Below are positions 10,083 to 18,410 of a DNA stretch of 64,000 bases, piece after piece. Source of the DNA: Natronorubrum thiooxidans (lineage in GTDB: Archaea > Halobacteriota > Halobacteria > Halobacteriales > Natrialbaceae); assembly GCF_900156475.1 (NCBI RefSeq), contig NZ_FTNR01000002.1, forward strand, positions 248,001 to 312,000, read 5' to 3'. The number at the start of each line of letters is the position of its first letter. Positions within the stretch are counted from its first letter, which is position 1. The translations under genes and the position numbers were made by a program. The notes below the pieces were generated by a model. It did no database searches. It was not told the origin of the DNA and was given only the letters and a program-made list of their open reading frames with translations.

Positions 10083-10433
10083 ATGCGAGTACTCATGGCC
10101 ACCGTTGAAACAATCCTGGCGTCGGTTTTCGATACGGTTCCCGAACTTCATTCCGGGCAACTCGGACTCCTCGCCGGGGTGCTCGTCGGCGTTCTGTACT
10201 GGCACGGTTACCGTCGGTCGTCGCTTGCCCTTCTTACCGCACTCTACTTGCTGGCGCTTGGCGTCGCCCCAGCCTCCGCTCGAGGGCTGCTCGTCGTACA
10301 GTCCCAGCCGTGGTACTTCTGTTCGCTTCTGGTCATCACCTCACTCGGCGCGATCGGCAGCGCTGTGATTTGGACTCGAGTGTCGCGCTCGAGCCAGCCG
10401 TGGCTGTCGACGGTTGGTGAACGCGACGTCTAA
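10083..10433 (+). CDS. Small membrane protein, unknown function
   Basis: 116 residues, or 112 if ATG 10095 is used. Three likely membrane segments are visible: LGLLAGVLVGVLYWHGY, LALLTALYLLALGVAPASA and YFCSLLVITSLGAIGSAVI. I do not recognise a family with certainty. Codon use and the hydrophobic pattern look genuine, and no better frame exists on either strand. It is flanked by the ASST-like gene (divergent, 294 bp away, with nothing else seen in that gap) and by tRNA-Gln. Confidence 0.6.
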   Translation: MRVLMATVETILASVFDTVPELHSGQLGLLAGVLVGVLYWHGYRRSSLALLTALYLLALGVAPASARGLLVVQSQPWYFCSLLVITSLGAIGSAVIWTRVSRSSQPWLSTVGERDV

Positions 10434-10593
10434 CATCGCTGCCGGACACGACCGTTATCACTGCGTGGATTCCGACTGACTCGAGTTGCGAGGTCGTTCG
10501 AAAAGTGAATTCGACCCACGAGAACTCGAATTCTTTCGTTTCTGAAGCTCGACTCTCCGGAGAATAATTTTCTCGGTTTTATTGGTGAAAAGT

Positions 10594-10695
10594 AGTCCCG
10601 GGCGGATTCGAACCGCCGTCATAGGCTGTCTTCCGTGACGGACTCAACCGAACACGTCCAAAGGCCCATATGATTGGCCACTACACCACGGGACT
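10594..10695 (-). tRNA. tRNA-Gln(UUG) with an intron
   Basis: Read on the minus strand, the acceptor stem AGTCCCG pairs with CGGGACT, and the T-arm GGCGGTTCGAATCCGCC is complete. The anticodon stem TGGGC pairs with GCCTA around a loop CTTTGGA with anticodon TTG. Exon 1 is 10658-10695 (38 nt) and exon 2 is 10594-10627 (34 nt). About 30 nt (10628-10657) interrupt the loop after position 37, the canonical archaeal intron site. The CCA end is not encoded. Haloarchaeal tRNA-Gln is known to carry a short intron of about 31 nt (established for Haloferax volcanii). Confidence 0.93.
10628..10657 (-). other. tRNA-Gln intron (about 30 nt)
   Basis: The 30 bases interrupt the anticodon loop one base 3' of the anticodon. 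Removal restores a normal 72-nt tRNA body. Ends could shift by one base because the junction is ambiguous. It should form the bulge-helix-bulge cut by the tRNA splicing endonuclease. Confidence 0.85.
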
Positions 10696-10730
10696 TCACT
10701 CGCTGGATAGACTGCCGTCGTACAATAGTG

Positions 10731-11480
10731 TTACCTTTCGTCGCGAGCCGACACAGCTATTGTCCCTTCTTCAACACGTCGATGACAACTCCGACAGAGC
10801 GTGATCACGTTGTCCATCGTATGTGCAGCTTCGGGTTGATCGAACGATCGGACAGGCTGTCGATGATGGACATCCGGGTTCTGCCCGAGTTCATCGGCGT
10901 CTACCCCACAGTGTTGACACTCGTAGCCGTCGCGCTCGAGTGCCTGCCGGCGAATCCGCCACCAGCGCTGGCCGTACGTGATCGGCCCGCCCTCCCACTG
11001 GTGGTGGTCAGAGCCAACGACGTTCTCAGAGAGCCACGCACCGTAACACTCGAGGGTGCAAAAGAAGCCGCGCGTTTGCTCCTCGAGTCGCGCCGGCCGA
11101 ACTTCGAGCGTGGCGTCACATGCGCGGCAGTGAACCGTCACTCGGTCGCCGTTCGTCGCTGGATTCTCGGGAAGGAGCCCGTCGGCGGCGTCGATACACG
11201 ACGAACAGTACTTTCCGTCTTTGTTCGACGGATAGTAGTCAAACTCCTCACCACACCGTTCACAGGACGTCGTCTCCATCGCATCGCTCCAGTTGCCGTT
11301 GTGCTTGCCGGCGTTCGGATTACAGTCCGCACAGAACGTCCGTCGGGCCTTCGGGTCGTAGAACTCGAGGCCACACCCACGACACGTTCGATTGGGCAGC
11401 GGTTCGCCGTGGACTTTCGTATGGTGCTGGCGCATGCCGTGCTCTGTCAAGAGCGTCTTTCCGCACGTCGGACACTCCAT
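10731..11480 (-). CDS. HNH endonuclease with multiple zinc-binding CxxC knuckles
   Basis: 249 residues from ATG 11480 (MECPTCGKTL); the frame is open further up, but the zinc knuckle at the first residues marks the natural start. CxxC pairs occur throughout (ECPTCG, RTCRGCG, FCADCN, SCERCG, YCSSCI, HCRACD). The C-terminal HNH module reads ECQHCGVDADELGQNPDVHH, then NVITLCRSCHRRVEEG. It is a predicted metal-dependent nuclease; haloarchaea carry several such genes of unknown role. It ends 35 bp upstream of tRNA-Gln on the same strand, so the two may be co-transcribed. Confidence 0.82.
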   Translation of the reverse strand: MECPTCGKTLLTEHGMRQHHTKVHGEPLPNRTCRGCGLEFYDPKARRTFCADCNPNAGKHNGNWSDAMETTSCERCGEEFDYYPSNKDGKYCSSCIDAADGLLPENPATNGDRVTVHCRACDATLEVRPARLEEQTRGFFCTLECYGAWLSENVVGSDHHQWEGGPITYGQRWWRIRRQALERDGYECQHCGVDADELGQNPDVHHRQPVRSFDQPEAAHTMDNVITLCRSCHRRVEEGTIAVSARDER

Positions 11481-11596
11481 GACGGGGATGGCCTCCTCAT
11501 CGCATATAAACTCGAGGACGGACACTCGAGTGACAGCCGTCGCTGACGGAGGACACGCGTCGAAAAGCAAGCAGTTCGAAACGCCAGTCAGCGGCG

Positions 11597-12745
11597 TTAC
11601 AGATAGCCTTCGTCGGCCAGTCGCTCGATCCCTTCCTCGAGTCGCTCTGCACTCGCGGCGTAGGAGATCCGCGCGTAGCCGGGCGTCCCGAACGCACTGC
11701 CGGGAACCGTCGCGACGTGGGCGTCTTCGATCGCGCCCTCACACCAGGCCTGATCGTCGTCGTCGACGGGGAGCATCATGTAGAACGCACCCTCGGGGAC
11801 GGCGACGTCGACATCGTGTTCGTCGAGTAAGTCGACGACCAGATCGCGTCGTTCCTCGAACGCCTCGGTCATCTCTTCGACGGCCTCGTCGGTGTTCTTG
11901 AGGGCTTCGATACCCGCGTGCTGGACGAAGTTCACCGCGGAGGAGACCGAGTGACTGTGGAGTTTGCCGGCCTGATCGATCAGTTCCTCGGGGCCGGCGA
12001 AGTAGCCCAGCCGCCAGCCGGTCATCGAGTAGGCCTTCGAGAAGCCGTTAACCGTCACGGTGCGGTCGGCCATGCCCTCGAGCGTGCCGAGGCTGGTCGG
12101 CTCGACACCGTAGGTGATCTCCTTGTAAATTTCGTCGGAGATGACGGTGATGTCGTGTTCGACGGCCAGATCGCGGACGCCCTCGAGGGCGGCGTCGGAG
12201 TAGACCGCGCCGGTTGGGTTCGACGGCGAGTTGACGACCAGCAGTTCGGTCTCATCGGAGACGGCCTCGGCGAGGTCGTCGAGCGCTGGCTCGAGCTGGA
12301 AGTCGGTCTCGGAGAGGTCGACGCGGGTGAGGTCGCCGCCGGCCATCTTGACCATCGCCTCGTAGGAAACCCACGCAGGGTCGAGCAGGACGACCTCGTC
12401 GCCGTCCTGGATGAGCGCCTGCACGATTTCGTAGAGCGCCTGTTTCGCACCGGGGGTGACGATGATCTCGTCGGCCGTGTGATCGAGGCCGTCGTCGGCC
12501 AGTTTGTCGGCGATCGCCTCGCGAAGCTCGAGAATGCCAGCCGAGGTCGTGTAGCCGGTGTGGCCGGCGTCCATTGCGTCCTGTCCGGCGTCGGTGATGT
12601 TCCGCGGCGTCGGGAAATCAGGTTCGCCGACGGAGAGGTCGACGACGTCTGCGCCGTCGGCCTCGAGTTCAGTCGCGAGGGCGGAGATCGCAAGCGTTGC
12701 TGACGGTTCGACTCGGGTTACGCGGTCGGTGAATTCCATGGTCAT
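11597..12745 (-). CDS. Pyridoxal-phosphate aminotransferase, class I/II (aspartate aminotransferase-like)
   Basis: 382 residues. Fold-type I PLP motifs are clear: VDLSVGEPDFPTPRNI near the start, VVNSPSNPTGAVYSD, VISDEIYKEITYG, and the PLP-lysine block NGFSKAYSMTGWRLGYFAG. It belongs to the archaeal aspartate-type aminotransferases, transferring amino groups between amino and 2-oxo acids; exact substrates are unknown. ATG 12745 overlaps the ribH stop by four bases (ATGA), so translation is probably coupled. MEF six bases downstream (12739) is an alternative start. Confidence 0.88.
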   Translation of the reverse strand: MTMEFTDRVTRVEPSATLAISALATELEADGADVVDLSVGEPDFPTPRNITDAGQDAMDAGHTGYTTSAGILELREAIADKLADDGLDHTADEIIVTPGAKQALYEIVQALIQDGDEVVLLDPAWVSYEAMVKMAGGDLTRVDLSETDFQLEPALDDLAEAVSDETELLVVNSPSNPTGAVYSDAALEGVRDLAVEHDITVISDEIYKEITYGVEPTSLGTLEGMADRTVTVNGFSKAYSMTGWRLGYFAGPEELIDQAGKLHSHSVSSAVNFVQHAGIEALKNTDEAVEEMTEAFEERRDLVVDLLDEHDVDVAVPEGAFYMMLPVDDDDQAWCEGAIEDAHVATVPGSAFGTPGYARISYAASAERLEEGIERLADEGYL

Positions 12746-13158
12746 TGGTCTGGGTCGGGAAGTTGTACGACGAGATCGAGTGCGCCGTCGACGGCTTTCG
12801 CCGCGTTTTCGACGCGTTCGCGCGATTCAGCGGCGGACATGCCGGGCCCCGTTACGCCGAGGGTTACGGGGGTGTCACGCTCGAGACTCACGTCGGAGAG
12901 TCGCTGTGCGGTCGCGTCGGTGATCACCTGATCGTGATCGGTGTCGCCGGTGATAACCGTCCCGATGACGGCGACAGCATCGACTGCCTCGAGGCGAGCG
13001 AGTCGGTCCGCCGCCAACGGGGCGTCGTAGACGCCCGGGACGGTGACCGTTTCGTGTACCTCGGCACCGGCGGCCTGGGCCGCCTCGAGGGCCTCTTGTT
13101 CCATCTGCTCGGTGATCGGGCGGTTGAACTCCGCGACCACCAGTCCGAGCGTGGTCAT
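12742..13158 (-). CDS. ribH: 6,7-dimethyl-8-ribityllumazine synthase
   Basis: 138 residues from ATG 13158 (MTTLGLVVAEFN). The open frame reaches 13227, but those 23 extra residues look non-coding. Family motifs are present: VAEFNRPITEQM, TVPGVYDAPLAADRL, AVAVIGTVITGDTDHD with the catalytic His region, and VTLGVTGPGMS. It joins 5-amino-6-ribitylamino-uracil with dihydroxybutanone phosphate in riboflavin synthesis. It is translationally coupled to the downstream aminotransferase; no other rib gene is close by. Confidence 0.92.
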   Translation of the reverse strand: MTTLGLVVAEFNRPITEQMEQEALEAAQAAGAEVHETVTVPGVYDAPLAADRLARLEAVDAVAVIGTVITGDTDHDQVITDATAQRLSDVSLERDTPVTLGVTGPGMSAAESRERVENAAKAVDGALDLVVQLPDPDQ

Positions 13159-13328
13159 ACGCGAGCGGTAGAGTGGGCGGGTAAAAGAGGTACCGTTATC
13201 GAGTAACAAACTCGGATAATCGATCACGATAAATCACCTGCAGCCGACGGAACGGGCAGCGATCGGGATTCGAACCGAACCGTTCTATTGGGAACCCTTA
13301 ACCCCGGGCAACGTAAACCGTTCGCGCA

Positions 13329-14546
13329 ATGACAACGCTACAGATGCCGGGACCGACGCTTGGCGTCGTCGGTGGCGGACAGCTCGGACGGATGCTCGCC
13401 GAAGCCGCGTCGCCGCTTGGCGTCGAGGTCGTCGTGCTCGATCCGACACCGGACTGCCCGGCCGCGCCGGTCGCCCGCGATCAGATCGTCGCCGACTTCG
13501 ACGACGAGGCGGGAATTCGCGAACTCGCCGCCCGCGCGGACGTGCTCACGTTCGAGATCGAACTCGCCGACCAGGACGTCTTAGAGCGCATCAGCGAGGA
13601 TACGGGGACGCCAGTCCATCCGAAGCCGAAGACGTTGCGGACGATCCACGACAAACTCGTCCAGAAACGGGAACTCGAGGACGCCGGCGTTCCGGTGCCG
13701 CCGTTCCGTGCGGTCGACGACGCCGACGACATCCGCGCGGCCATCGACGACTACGGCGCGCCCGTGATGTTGAAAGCGCGGACTGGCGGCTACGACGGCC
13801 GCGGGAACGTTCCCGTCGAATCGAAAGAAGACGCCGAGGACGCCCTTGAGTCCGTTGCCGGCCCCGCCATGGTCGAAGCGTTCGTCGAGTTCGAACGCGA
13901 GGTGTCCGTCATCGCGGTGAAGGGTGACGACGAGGTCGCGACCTTCCCGCTGGGCGAAAACATCCACGTCGACGAAATTCTCCGTGAGACGATCGTGCCC
14001 GCGCGCTCGAGCGACGTCGTCTCGGAGCGGGCATACGATGTCGCGCGGGACGTCCTCGACGTGATGGACGGGCGGGGCGTCTACGGGATCGAGCTCTTTG
14101 AAACGAGCGAGGCGCCACGCGCCTCGGAACACTCGAGCGGGCAGGGCCCGCGAGAGGGCGACGGCGAGATTCTGCTCAACGAGATCGCCCCGCGCCCGCA
14201 CAACTCGGGCCACTGGACGATCGAGGGTGCACAGAGCTCGCAGTTCGAACAGCACGCTCGAGCCGTCCTCGGCTGGCCGCTCGGCTCGACCGACCTGCGC
14301 TCGCCGACAGCACTCGCGAACCTGCTGGCCGACGTCGCAGAGAACCAGGACGCACGGCTGCGAGACATCGACGAGGTTCTCGAGACACCCGGCGCACACC
14401 TCCACTGGTACGGCAAGCGCACGTCCCGTCCGGGCCGCAAGATGGGCCACGTAACGGTTTCGGGTAGCGATCCGGACGCCGACGTCGAGGCTCTCCTCGA
14501 GACTGCACGCGAACTCGAGGACGCCCTCACGTTCACGGCAGAGTGA
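13329..14546 (+). CDS. purK: 5-(carboxyamino)imidazole ribonucleotide synthase
   Basis: 405 residues with an ATP-grasp fold. The N-terminal VVGGGQLGRMLAEAA nucleotide loop, KARTGGYDGRGNVPV and NEIAPRPHNSGHWTIEG (metal and ATP site) are all present. It carboxylates AIR to N5-CAIR with ATP and bicarbonate in purine synthesis. A charged insert of about 24 residues (around 258-281) splits the strand before the metal-binding ILLNEIAPRPHNSG. It precedes purE by 41 bp, giving a purKE operon. Start ATG 13329 fits the short distance to the family's GGGQLG motif. Confidence 0.94.
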   Translation: MTTLQMPGPTLGVVGGGQLGRMLAEAASPLGVEVVVLDPTPDCPAAPVARDQIVADFDDEAGIRELAARADVLTFEIELADQDVLERISEDTGTPVHPKPKTLRTIHDKLVQKRELEDAGVPVPPFRAVDDADDIRAAIDDYGAPVMLKARTGGYDGRGNVPVESKEDAEDALESVAGPAMVEAFVEFEREVSVIAVKGDDEVATFPLGENIHVDEILRETIVPARSSDVVSERAYDVARDVLDVMDGRGVYGIELFETSEAPRASEHSSGQGPREGDGEILLNEIAPRPHNSGHWTIEGAQSSQFEQHARAVLGWPLGSTDLRSPTALANLLADVAENQDARLRDIDEVLETPGAHLHWYGKRTSRPGRKMGHVTVSGSDPDADVEALLETARELEDALTFTAE

Positions 14547-14587
14547 TTTCGGGCGGATTGAAGTCACCTGCCCGACCATCTTCTTCT

Positions 14588-15220
14588 ATGAGCGACAGCG
14601 TCAGCGAGCTGATCGACCGTCTACACCGCGAAGCCGAACAGGACCGTCCAGACGAGGAAACACCAGACGTCGGGATCGTCATGGGCAGCGATTCTGACCT
14701 CGAGGTCATGATGACTGGCGGGAAGCGCCGCGGGGCCTACGACGCTTTCGTCGACGAACTCGACTTTGCCGAACAGACCGACTACGAGAGCTCGCCCGCA
14801 GAGCGTTTTACGTTCGAAACGTACGTCACCTCGGCCCACCGCACCCCGGATCTGATGATGGCATACGCCGAGACGGCCGAAGATCGCGGCCTCGAGGTCA
14901 TCATCGCCGGCGCGGGCGGGAAGTCAGCCGACCTGCCGAACATGACGGCCTCGATCGCCTACCCGCTGCCGGTAATCGGCGTCCCCGTCCAGGAGAAATC
15001 CGTCGACAGTGTCATCGGGATGCCAACCGGCGCACCACTGGTCGCAGTCGACGCCGGCAAATCGTTCAACGCCGCACTCTCGGCGGCCCAGATTCTTGCC
15101 CGCCAACACGAGACCGTTCGTGACCGACTCGTTGCCTACCACGATGGGCTTCGTGAGGGCGTCGGGACTGTCTCTCGAGCGCTTCACGATCAGGGGACGG
15201 AGACGTTCTCGAGCGAGTAA
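14588..15220 (+). CDS. purE: N5-carboxyaminoimidazole ribonucleotide mutase
   Basis: 210 residues from ATG 14588 (MSDSVSELIDRLH); the extension to 14543 would overlap purK and looks untranslated. PurE signatures are SDSDLEVM, VTSAHRTPDLM, and GAGGKSADLPNMTA in place of the common GAGGAAHLPGM. The segment after SDSDLEVMMTGGKRRGAYDA contains extra residues, so the protein is longer than the about 160-residue bacterial form. It moves the carboxyl group of N5-CAIR to give CAIR. It is second in the purKE operon. Confidence 0.92.
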   Translation: MSDSVSELIDRLHREAEQDRPDEETPDVGIVMGSDSDLEVMMTGGKRRGAYDAFVDELDFAEQTDYESSPAERFTFETYVTSAHRTPDLMMAYAETAEDRGLEVIIAGAGGKSADLPNMTASIAYPLPVIGVPVQEKSVDSVIGMPTGAPLVAVDAGKSFNAALSAAQILARQHETVRDRLVAYHDGLREGVGTVSRALHDQGTETFSSE

Positions 15221-15590
15221 CGACGTCGCCGAGCACGGATCGATACGGTCTGCTATCACGGTGTCCCGGCGTACCCGAAGAGCAGATCGCGGGTGCGCCG
15301 GAACCGGCTGATCGGAGTCCGTATCAGGCCCTCGAGTGCGCGTCAGGGGAGCGATTTCGACGATAATACCTTGACATATAGTTATGTTGACACCACCTAA
15401 ATAACACTGTCTTTCGTGAGAGACTATCTTAGCCGGCCGTACCGACGCAGTCAGTGGAGAATCACGAATCAATCACTGAGGAGACTAGTTTAACTCTCGA
15501 TAGCTACAAATGAAACACGAGTAAAACCCAACTGCGTGATTTATCACGAAAGACGGCGTTGGAGTCCGTCTTCTGCCGAAAAACGAACAA
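15221..15590. other. Intergenic region upstream of the nuo operon
   Basis: About 370 bp without a convincing gene on either strand. The left half is GC-rich and featureless. From 15360 on it is AT-rich and contains an inverted repeat (15374-15387), two copies of TTGACA 15 bp apart (15371, 15388, counting first bases roughly) and scattered TATA-like words. It may hold regulatory sites or an untranslated RNA. Confidence 0.5.
15374..15387. promoter_or_regulatory. Inverted repeat ACATA-TAGT-TATGT upstream of nuo
   Basis: A perfect 5+4+5 inverted repeat, bracketed by TTGACA words, in an AT-rich patch about 260 bp before nuoA. It could be a regulator site for nuo or for an unseen transcript. Confidence 0.35.
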
Positions 15591-15593
15591 TCA

Positions 15594-15604
15594 ACCCTTA
15601 TATG
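15594..15604 (+). promoter_or_regulatory. TATA box of the nuo operon (CCCTTATATGC)
   Basis: The strong archaeal TATA element TTATAT is centred about 36 bp before ATG 15636. Transcription should begin near 15625-15630, which rules out the in-frame GTG at 15606 as start and leaves a very short leader. Confidence 0.6.
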
Positions 15605-15635
15605 CGTGCGGTTTGAACCTCCGAACGTTACGGAG

Positions 15636-16049
15636 ATGAATGATTGGATCGCGATCGGGGCACTGGCGCTCGTTGGACTACTGATACCGCTCGGAATGAT
15701 GGCGGTATCGTACCTCTTGCGGCCGTCAGTCCCCGAAACGAGCAAACGTGCCACCTACGAGAGTGGCGAGGTTCCGACTGGCGGGACGCGCATTCGGTTC
15801 AATATCCAGTACTACATGGTTGCGCTTCTGTTCGTCGTTTTCGATATCGAGACCGTCCTTCTGTTCCCCTGGGCGGTTGTCTACCTGGATGCCGTCGAAT
15901 CGGACGCCGTCTCGCTGCTCGAGATCCTCGGGCCGATGCTGCTGTTCGTCGCCATTCTAATGGTCGGACTCGCATGGGCGTGGCGCACCGGTGCAGTACA
16001 GTGGGCACAGACACCCAGTCAGGCAACGTCTGGCAGTGATCGACAATGA
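15636..16049 (+). CDS. nuoA: NADH-quinone oxidoreductase (complex I) subunit A
   Basis: 137 residues from ATG 15636, chosen because the TATA box lies at 15594-15604. Three membrane segments are visible, and the conserved loop YESGEVPTGGTRIRFNIQYY lies between the first and second. NuoA (ND3) is part of the membrane arm next to the quinone site. The stop overlaps the nuoB ATG (ATGA). It is first gene of the operon. Confidence 0.95.
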   Translation: MNDWIAIGALALVGLLIPLGMMAVSYLLRPSVPETSKRATYESGEVPTGGTRIRFNIQYYMVALLFVVFDIETVLLFPWAVVYLDAVESDAVSLLEILGPMLLFVAILMVGLAWAWRTGAVQWAQTPSQATSGSDRQ

Positions 16050-16753
16050 GTAGCAACAATCCACGGCAATCGATCCACGATAGCACCGCACCGTCGACGG
16101 ATACCCGCGACTCGCGGATCGGCGAAGGACCGGACGACCGGTTCAACTCCAAGCTTCGGGAGGCCTTCGGCGCGTCGCCGTTTATCCTCACGAAGTTCGA
16201 TCAGTTCATGAACTGGGTCCGGGGCAACTCGATGTTCATGCTACAGTTTGGGATCGCCTGCTGTAGTATCGAAATGATCCACACCTACGCGATCAAACAC
16301 GACCTCGATCGCTTCGGTGCCGGCGTTCCGCGCGCGTCGCCGCGACAGGCCGACGTGATGATCGTTCCCGGGACGATCGTCTCGAAGTTCGGCCCCCGAA
16401 TGAAACGCGTCTACGACCAGATGCCGGAGCCGAAGTTCGTCGTCGGCATGGGATCGTGTACGATCTCCGGCGGCCCGTTCCAGGAAGGCTACAACGTGGT
16501 CAAGGGTGCCGAGGAGATCATCCCGGTCGACATTCACGTGCCGGGCTGTCCGCCCCGGCCGGAGGCGCTTATTTATGGCGTCGCCAAACTGCAAGAGCGG
16601 ATTCGAAACGGCGAGTCGTCACCGGTCGTCGTCAAGCCGTACGAACTCGAGCAGTTCGGCGACCTGCCCAAAGACGAACTCGTCCAGAAACTCGCGAGCG
16701 AAATCGACGAGGAGGACCTCGTTATGCGGTACAACTGGGCTGATTCACCATGA
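16046..16753 (+). CDS. nuoB: Complex I subunit B (iron-sulfur cluster N2 protein)
   Basis: 235 residues. The four N2 ligands are visible as a CC pair in [22 protein letters not shown] and [10 protein letters not shown]. About 60 polar residues at the N-terminus extend beyond the bacterial form. NuoB carries the last Fe-S cluster before quinone. Overlaps of four bases with nuoA and nuoCD indicate coupled translation. Confidence 0.96.
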   Translation: MSSNNPRQSIHDSTAPSTDTRDSRIGEGPDDRFNSKLREAFGASPFILTKFDQFMNWVRGNSMFMLQFGIACCSIEMIHTYAIKHDLDRFGAGVPRASPRQADVMIVPGTIVSKFGPRMKRVYDQMPEPKFVVGMGSCTISGGPFQEGYNVVKGAEEIIPVDIHVPGCPPRPEALIYGVAKLQERIRNGESSPVVVKPYELEQFGDLPKDELVQKLASEIDEEDLVMRYNWADSP

Positions 16754-18408
16754 GCACGGGACTCGAGAAACGAACGACACAGGTCGAAGTCACCGAAGAC
16801 GACCTCGAGGCGCTACTGGGCGATCGCGTACTCGGACGCGACGATCACCTAAACGCACCGGGATTCGTTATCCGACCGGACGACGTTCAGGATGTCCTCG
16901 CGGATCTCCGGGACGAAGCCGGCTTCGATCACCTCTCCTGTCTCACCGCCCAGCAGTATCCGGATCGGTACGAATCGATCTATCACCTCAAAAAGTACGC
17001 CGATCCGACTCAGGAGGTCTCGGTGGTCGTGCCGACGTCGACCGACGACCCCGTCAGTCAGTCTGCCGAACCCGTCTTCCGGACCGCAGACTGGCACGAG
17101 CGCGAAGCGTTCGACCTCGTCGGAATCGACTACGAGGGTCATCCCGACCCGCGACGGATTCTCCTGCCAGAAACCTGGCAAGGCCACCCGCTTTCGGATG
17201 GCTACGATCAGGAGAAACCACAGATCGTCACGCTCTCGGAACACGCCAACCCGATCCAGCCCGACCACCACGACGAGGAGTCGGACACGATGTTCCTCAA
17301 CATCGGGCCACACCACCCCGCAACCCACGGCGTGCTCCACGTCAAGACGGTGTTAGACGGCGAGACAGTCGTCGACATCGACCCTGACATCGGGTATCTG
17401 CACCGCTGTGAGGAGCAGATGTGCCAGCAGGGGACCTATCGCCACCAGATCATGCCCTACCCCGACCGGTGGGACTACGTCTCGGCTGGGCTCTTAAACG
17501 AGTGGGCGTACGCCCGCGCGGCCGAGGATCTGGCGGATATCGAGGTGCCCGAGTACGCCCAGATCATCCGAACGATGGGTGCCGAACTCTGCCGGATTGC
17601 CTCGCACATGCTCGCACTCGGCACGTTCGCGCTGGACGTCTACGGCGACTTCACCGCCGTCTTCCAGTACGCGTTCCGCGACCGGGAGGTCGTCCAGGAC
17701 ATCCTCGAGGATCTCACCGGCCAGCGACTGATGTTCAACTACTTCCGGCTCGGTGGGGTCGCCTGGGATCTGCCTGAGCCACGCGATGAGTTCATCGCGA
17801 AAACGCGGGACTTCCTCGACGAACTGCCGGCGAAAGTCGACGAATACAACGACATGATCACCTCGAACGAGATCTTCCAGATCCGGTGTCACAACACCGG
17901 CGTTCTGGAACCCGAGGAGGTCAAAGACTACGGCTGTACCGGCCCTGTCGCCCGTGGCTCCGGGGTCGACTACGACCTGCGGCGTGACGATCCCTACGGC
18001 TACTACGAGAACTTGGAGTGGGACGTCGTCACCGAAGACGGCTGTGACAACTACGCCCGCGTCCTCGTCCGTATGCAGGAAGTCGAGGAGTCGGCCAAGA
18101 TCATCGAGCAGTGTCTTGACTTGCTCGAGGACTGGCCCGAAGACGACCGCGAGGTACAGGCAAACGTTCCCCGGACGCTCAAACCGGACGCCGACACGGA
18201 AGTCTACCGTGCGGTCGAAGGCGCAAAGGGTGAACTCGGGATCTACATTCGATCGGACGGGACGGACAAACCCGGCCGATTCAAGATCCGAAGTCCGTGT
18301 TTCCACAACCTCTCGGCGCTCGAGGTCATGTCCGAAGGGGAGTACATCCCTGACCTGGTCGCCTCGCTTGGCAGCCTCGATATCGTTCTCGGGGAGGTGG
18401 ATCGGTAG
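16750..18408 (+). CDS. nuoCD: Complex I fused subunits C and D
   Basis: 552 residues. The first about 165 residues are NuoC (REAFDLVGIDYEGHPDPRRI) and the rest NuoD (NIGPHHPATHGVLH, then GYLHRCEEQMCQQGTYRH). The NuoD quinone-site residues His and Asp are retained by eye (GPHHPATHG; YGCTGPVARGSG). Fusion of C and D is also known in some bacteria. It forms the peripheral-arm base next to NuoB. Confidence 0.95.
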   Translation: MSTGLEKRTTQVEVTEDDLEALLGDRVLGRDDHLNAPGFVIRPDDVQDVLADLRDEAGFDHLSCLTAQQYPDRYESIYHLKKYADPTQEVSVVVPTSTDDPVSQSAEPVFRTADWHEREAFDLVGIDYEGHPDPRRILLPETWQGHPLSDGYDQEKPQIVTLSEHANPIQPDHHDEESDTMFLNIGPHHPATHGVLHVKTVLDGETVVDIDPDIGYLHRCEEQMCQQGTYRHQIMPYPDRWDYVSAGLLNEWAYARAAEDLADIEVPEYAQIIRTMGAELCRIASHMLALGTFALDVYGDFTAVFQYAFRDREVVQDILEDLTGQRLMFNYFRLGGVAWDLPEPRDEFIAKTRDFLDELPAKVDEYNDMITSNEIFQIRCHNTGVLEPEEVKDYGCTGPVARGSGVDYDLRRDDPYGYYENLEWDVVTEDGCDNYARVLVRMQEVEESAKIIEQCLDLLEDWPEDDREVQANVPRTLKPDADTEVYRAVEGAKGELGIYIRSDGTDKPGRFKIRSPCFHNLSALEVMSEGEYIPDLVASLGSLDIVLGEVDR

Positions 18409-18410
18409 GT

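Noticed and set aside
10674-11546. 290-codon open frame covering part of tRNA-Gln and the HNH gene
   Set aside because: It overlaps a certain tRNA and is antisense to a gene with HNH and zinc motifs.
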